In this document: positions 60,139-64,000 of the stretch, one piece after another
How the letters are laid out: the number at the start of each line of letters is the position of its first letter
Numbering within the stretch: the stretch's first letter is position 1
Origin: Hemileia vastatrix
Lineage: Eukaryota; Basidiomycota; Pucciniomycetes; Pucciniales; Zaghouaniaceae
Length of the DNA stretch: 64,000 nucleotides
NCBI GenBank assembly: GCA_030280995.1
Contig: JASXTE010000002.1
Span: forward strand, 30,144,683-30,208,682
Direction of reading: 5' to 3'
Program-made: the position numbers and the translations under genes
Notes under the pieces: model-generated
The model's input: only the letters and a program-made list of their open reading frames with translations
Database searches by the model: none
What the model was told of the DNA's origin: nothing

Positions 60139-60747
60139 CCTGTCCCCAGTGATTGTCAAGTAAAAACAGTTATTTAGTGATTAACACAAATGTCGATATA
60201 ATAAATTAAAGAATAAGAGAAAATATTTGAAACGATCAATCAGTTTTCAATAATGAAAAGATATGAGATTGGATTGCAGAGGTTTAAATAGTAAAACACA
60301 ATAACACAATACCTTTAAGTTATTATCAGAGATTTGTTAGTATAATAGCCCCGTTAACTGTTTTAATAGATATTCAATCACCTAACAAATATACTAATGT
60401 TAGTCCTAGTAAACACATTAGTAATATAGCATAAATACCTGTCCCCAGTGATTGTCAAGTAAAAACAGTTATTTAGTGATTAACACAAATGTCGATATAA
60501 TAAATTAAATAATAAGAGAAAATATTGGAAACGATCAATCAGTTTTCAATAATGAAAAGATATGAGATTGGATAGAGAAACTAAGAGAACAGTATCTACT
60601 ATATATAATCCCATAATATCACAATACACCCTGATTGTTTAATCACATTCTAAGTTTATACTCAGTATACATCAACCAATGTGTTAAGCACAAATTAGAA
60701 GGCTAGAGAACATATATATATATATACTCAGCAACCAGTGTCCTTCA
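60139..60747 (-). repeat. Copia 3' LTR region with duplicated segments A and B
   Basis: Segment B (CCTGTCCCCAGTGATTGTCA..., 136 bp) occurs at 60139-60274 and 60438-60573 with two differences. Segment A recurs at 60312-60380. On the minus strand the copia polypurine-like tract (CAGGGGGGG, about 60750-60762) is followed by TGAAGGACACTGG, a likely LTR start at 60747. The LTR would then end near CTAACA at 60335 (about 413 bp), and the stretch to 60001 would be a partial second LTR copy. A TATATATA-rich promoter-like region lies at 60600-60725. Confidence 0.6.
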
Positions 60748-60771
60748 ATACCCCCCCTGCTTCAGACATGA

Positions 60772-62181
60772 TTAGATGTAGACGTTTTTTGTCTGTTTCA
60801 TAACGAATTTGAGTTTGTTGTTTAGTGAACATATCAGCAAGCATATCAGCTGTAGGACAATAAATAATTTGAATTTCGTTGCGTCGGACTTTTTGTCAAA
60901 GCCAATGATAACGCACATCAATGTGTTTTGAGCGTTCATTAATTTGAGCCTCTTTGGACAAGAAAATAGCCCCACTGTTATCGCAAAACAAATCAGGCTC
61001 ATTGATATGACTGAGAATTTGAGGAGTCGACATATGAATATTGAGAGAGAGAAAAAGTTTTGGAGCCAAACCAGCGTCTTTGCACATTCACACATAGCTA
61101 TATATTCAGCTTCAGTTACTGAGAGCATTACAATCTTTTGCCGTCTACTCCGCCAAGAAATAGGACTATCATTGAGCAAAATGACAAAGCCAGTGATGGA
61201 ACACCTAGTATCCTTGCAGTTAGCATAATCAGCATCACTGTAAGATTTGAATGCAACATTACTACTATTTCGTCGATATTGGATACCAACTGTTGGATTT
61301 GTAATGACATATTGTAAGAGCTTCAAAGCCAATTTCCAATGATAAGGAGAATGATTAGAGTTGAATTTAGAGAGAGCATTCAGTGCCAAGCTGATATCAG
61401 GCCTAGTTGAAACGGCTAAATAATTCAGAGAACCAATAAGTGCCTGATAAGGATCCTCTTTTCCTGCTTCTGTCTCATCTGGTAAGGGATCAGCAAGATG
61501 ACATCCGACCGGAAGAGGCGTAGACAGTTTTTTACAGTCAGTCAAATTGAATCGTCGTGCTAATTCATCAACATAGGCTTCCTGAGATAAAGTAATGTAA
61601 TTATTTTGATATGAAATTTTAATACCCAAATGAAGCATGGGATTGTCGGTCCATTTGACTTTGAAATGTGCCTGTAGATCATCATTAAATTTTCTTAAAG
61701 TCTTATCACAATTTGAGAAGACTAAACCATCATCTACATGGAGGTGAACAAAAAGAAACATGTGATTCTCCCGAAAAATAAAAAGTGACTCGTCCCCTTC
61801 AGCTTCAACAAATTTTAACTCTGACATGACATCAACAAATTTCTCCTTCCACTGTCGAGGCGCTTGACGAGTCCCATAAAGCGATTTTTTTAATTTCCAA
61901 ACTTTATGTTTTCCTCCAACTTCATACCCTTTTACTTGAGTCACAAATACATCATCCTTCATAATTCCATGGAGGAATGCAGTGGAGACATCAAATTGAG
62001 AAATGGACCAATTCCTAGCTGCCGCAAGTGACATCAGAAGCCTGAAAGTTTCAGTACGTCCAACAGAAGCATATGTTTCCCCATAATCAACACCTTCCTT
62101 CTGAAGATTACCCAAAGCTACCCATCGTGCCTTATACCTTATTACCCTACCGAGTTCATCTTTTTTTTTGACAGGACCCAA
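60772..62181 (-). pseudogene. Copia reverse transcriptase and RNase H
   Basis: Ty1/copia RT begins upstream near 62360 (EAELWREAMDKEYDSL, GGTWVL), has a frameshift in an A run at about 62161-62169, then YKARWVALGNLQKEGVDYGE, SQFDVSTAFLHG, KKSLYGTRQAPRQW and LHVDDGLVF (catalytic DD, about 61735). RNase H: SYSDADYANCKDTRCSITGF and SVTEAEYIAMCECAKTLVWL, then a frameshift near 61060 to DLFCDNSGAIFLSKEAQINE and KHIDVRYHWL, a TGA at about 60896, and ADMLADMFTKQQT. The open frame from 62181 to 60772 ends in a shifted, meaningless tail after the frameshift. It is otherwise close to functional in sequence. Confidence 0.9.
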
Positions 62182-62888
62182 GTCCCACCAATTACCTTCA
62201 TCTCCTTAGTTTTATTAACTAGTTCACACACTTGATGCTCACATAATGAGTCATATTCCTTATCCATAGCCTCACGCCACAATTCAGCTTCAGAGCTGTT
62301 CAGAGCTTGTTTATATGTAGGATTATCTGATGAACACGTAGCAAGATGACCATAATAGTTTGGAGGATTTCATTGTCTAACTGGCCTCCCATGAGTTGAA
62401 AGATGTTCAGAAGTGGATGTATCAGAATCATCAGAAATCTCTGCATCAGGTGATACCTCAGTATCCTTATCCAGAGAAGGTTCTGGAGTTTGTCGTTGAA
62501 AGATAAGTTTAAGTCTCTGACTCTTTACTTGTGTACTCTCTACATTTTCATTATCTGATACTTCTAACACATCACCCGGGACAGAGGTCTGTGCTGAAGT
62601 ATCAGATAACTTCATTGGTAGAAGCGCATTTTTTGAATCAAGTGTTGGTGATGAATCAGTAGGAATGAAGGCGGTAGATGAGTCAAAATAATCAGGCACA
62701 TGAATGGAAATATTTTTGTCATTAAAATAATTTTTTGACTCCAAAATTTTAACATTTCGTGAAACAATAATCTTCTTAGTAACTGTATTATAAAGTCAAT
62801 AGCCCTTGGAATTGGGTTCATAACCAACAACAGCACACTCTGTTCCCCTAGGCTGAAATTTATGAGTTTGGTCTTCTTTGGCATTGTG
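62182..62888 (-). pseudogene. Copia linker between integrase and RT
   Basis: After the integrase core a frameshift near 62890 leads to RGTECAVVGYEPNSKGY, a TGA at 62796-62798 where Trp is usual, then LYNTVTKKIIVSRNVKILES. A low-complexity Ser/Asp/Glu-rich segment follows (62370-62690), as is usual for copia between integrase and RT, then a TGA at about 62370 and the start of RT. Confidence 0.75.
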
Positions 62889-64000
62889 TCATATGGCCAG
62901 CGAGCCAAACCTCTTAATAAATAAATAATCGACTGAATGATTACCTTCGCATGGAAGGAAACTGTTAAGAGCATCTTGAGGTGTTCTTGACTTAAGTTTT
63001 GAGTGAGGAAGTAGGTTTAGCAAATAAACACAGCTCATAGCACATTCTCCCCAAAGCTCTGCTGGACTGGCAGAATCTATCATTACTGTACAAACTTTAT
63101 CAATGAGAGTTTTATTGAATCGCTCAGCCACCGAGTTATGTTGGGGATTCCTAGCTGGTGCCTGCTCACGAGTAACACCACATTTGTTCAGGTGTTCAAC
63201 AAACTTTCCTGCTCCATACTCTCCTCCCCTGTCACATTTCAAATACTTAATTTTGTGTTCCAGTTTGTTTTCAATGTCAGCCTGGTACATAAGAAACTTG
63301 GATAAAACTTCCGATTTGCATTTCATAAGAAAAATAGTAGCATATCGAGAACAGTCATCTATGAATGTAACAATATATTTATGACCTCCAACAGAAGGTG
63401 GAACAATAGGTCCAATAACATCTGAGTGTATACGAAATAGTGGTACAGTCGCTGTTGGAAAGTTTGACAAAAAAGGAAGTTTAACCATTTTTCCTTTTAA
63501 ACATGTCACACATTCATATTCTCCATCAACAAAGTCAATACCCTTATCCAGCAAAAGTTTTCTGGTTGATTTAACGTTAAGATGTCCTAAACGCTGATGC
63601 CATTGATATAATGTTAGACTTGAGTCATGCGATAAGAGGGCTTGATTGTTAACGTACCACAAGTTCTGCTTTTGTCCTTTGTGAAACAGTTTAGCAATAA
63701 GTCGACCTTCTGAATCTAGAATTTTTGTTTCTGCCGGTTCAAATACAATGCTAAATCCTAAACGGTTTAATTTATTAACAGAAATTAAATTTGCCAATAT
63801 GTCTTTTACAACTAATACATTGTGCAAAGTAAGTTGTCGATTGATGATTAAGCTTCCGGAATAGTCTGCAGTTAAAACTTCAGTACCAGCAGTTTCAATT
63901 TTTGCTGGAGGGAATAGTGGTTTAACATTAGTGAGAATGCCTTTATCCTGGACCATATGAGACGTGGCTCCAGAATCAAGAACAAAGCAAGTATTTGAAC
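62889..64000 (-). CDS. Copia protease end, GAG-pre-integrase and integrase (cut by window edge)
   Basis: The frame is open to the right edge and includes the protease motif VLDSGATSHM (about 63953-63982). GAG-pre-integrase: LYQWHQRLGHLNVKSTRKLL with CVTCLKGK. Integrase core: HSDVIGP (Asp), KYLKCDRGGEYGAG (Asp), RNPQHNSVAERFNKTL (Glu), AELWGECAMSCVYLLN, all intact. The element inserts copia DNA into the genome; order protease-integrase-RT confirms Ty1/copia. It continues past 64000, where gag and the 5' LTR should lie. It shifts frame near 62890. Confidence 0.9.
   Translation of the reverse strand, partial: SNTCFVLDSGATSHMVQDKGILTNVKPLFPPAKIETAGTEVLTADYSGSLIINRQLTLHNVLVVKDILANLISVNKLNRLGFSIVFEPAETKILDSEGRLIAKLFHKGQKQNLWYVNNQALLSHDSSLTLYQWHQRLGHLNVKSTRKLLLDKGIDFVDGEYECVTCLKGKMVKLPFLSNFPTATVPLFRIHSDVIGPIVPPSVGGHKYIVTFIDDCSRYATIFLMKCKSEVLSKFLMYQADIENKLEHKIKYLKCDRGGEYGAGKFVEHLNKCGVTREQAPARNPQHNSVAERFNKTLIDKVCTVMIDSASPAELWGECAMSCVYLLNLLPHSKLKSRTPQDALNSFLPCEGNHSVDYLFIKRFGSLAI

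Overview
The window looks like repeat-rich nuclear DNA of a basidiomycete fungus, most probably a rust (Pucciniales). The evidence is AT-rich sequence with few CpG, short GT-AG introns (about 55-110 bp), decayed Ty3/gypsy and Ty1/copia elements, and relics of three gene types that I recall as expanded or transposon-linked in rusts and other basidiomycetes: a Plavaka-like (CACTA group) transposase, an SNF2 ATPase and a Tet-like 2OG-Fe(II) oxygenase. The species is unknown; a large AT-rich rust genome such as Austropuccinia would fit, but that is a guess. I see no gene that looks intact and host-functional. Every recognisable gene has stops or frameshifts.

Layout. 0-2.4 kb: AT-rich DNA with small hairpin and diverged tandem repeats. 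2.4-14 kb: a terminus-like sequence at 2417, an SNF2 helicase pseudogene (3.4-5.8 kb), a copy of a dispersed repeat called R1 here (7.5-8.2 kb), a Plavaka-like transposase pseudogene (8.6-11.9 kb) and an accessory ORF pseudogene (12.3-13.9 kb). 14.1-17.5 kb: a field of palindromic AT-rich repeats, interrupted by a 1.5-kb solo LTR with perfect target duplications (GTAGT). 19-21 kb: an unrecognised intron-containing pseudogene. 21.8-22.9 kb (minus): a Tet-like oxygenase pseudogene.

24.3-33.1 kb: Gypsy1, a nearly complete chromovirus on the minus strand with matching LTRs and target duplications CATGT. 33.9-44.0 kb: Gypsy2, an older relative on the plus strand, with a deleted 5' LTR and another family's solo LTR (target duplications AAAAT) inside its gag. 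44.3-45.0 kb: the second R1 copy, inverted. 45.9-46.6 kb: a solo LTR of family A (target duplications ATTAA).

49.1-55.3 kb: a 6.2-kb non-coding element with about 50-bp terminal inverted repeats. It holds a tandem array of roughly 0.6-kb units, each with a 20-bp-arm hairpin. Its termini resemble the sequence at 2417 near the Plavaka relic, so it may be a non-autonomous derivative of that family. 56.2-57.2 kb: a family A LTR plus leader, abutting Gypsy3, an oppositely oriented gypsy pol fragment (57.2-60.0 kb). 60.0-64.0 kb: a Ty1/copia element on the minus strand, with a rearranged 3' LTR and its 5' end beyond the window.

The window is best read as nested generations of transposons. The points most worth checking are the 6.2-kb hairpin-array element, its shared termini with the Plavaka/SNF2/Tet-like neighbourhood, a frame switch at the same sequence in both chromovirus copies, and a shared Asp-to-Glu change in the integrase triad.
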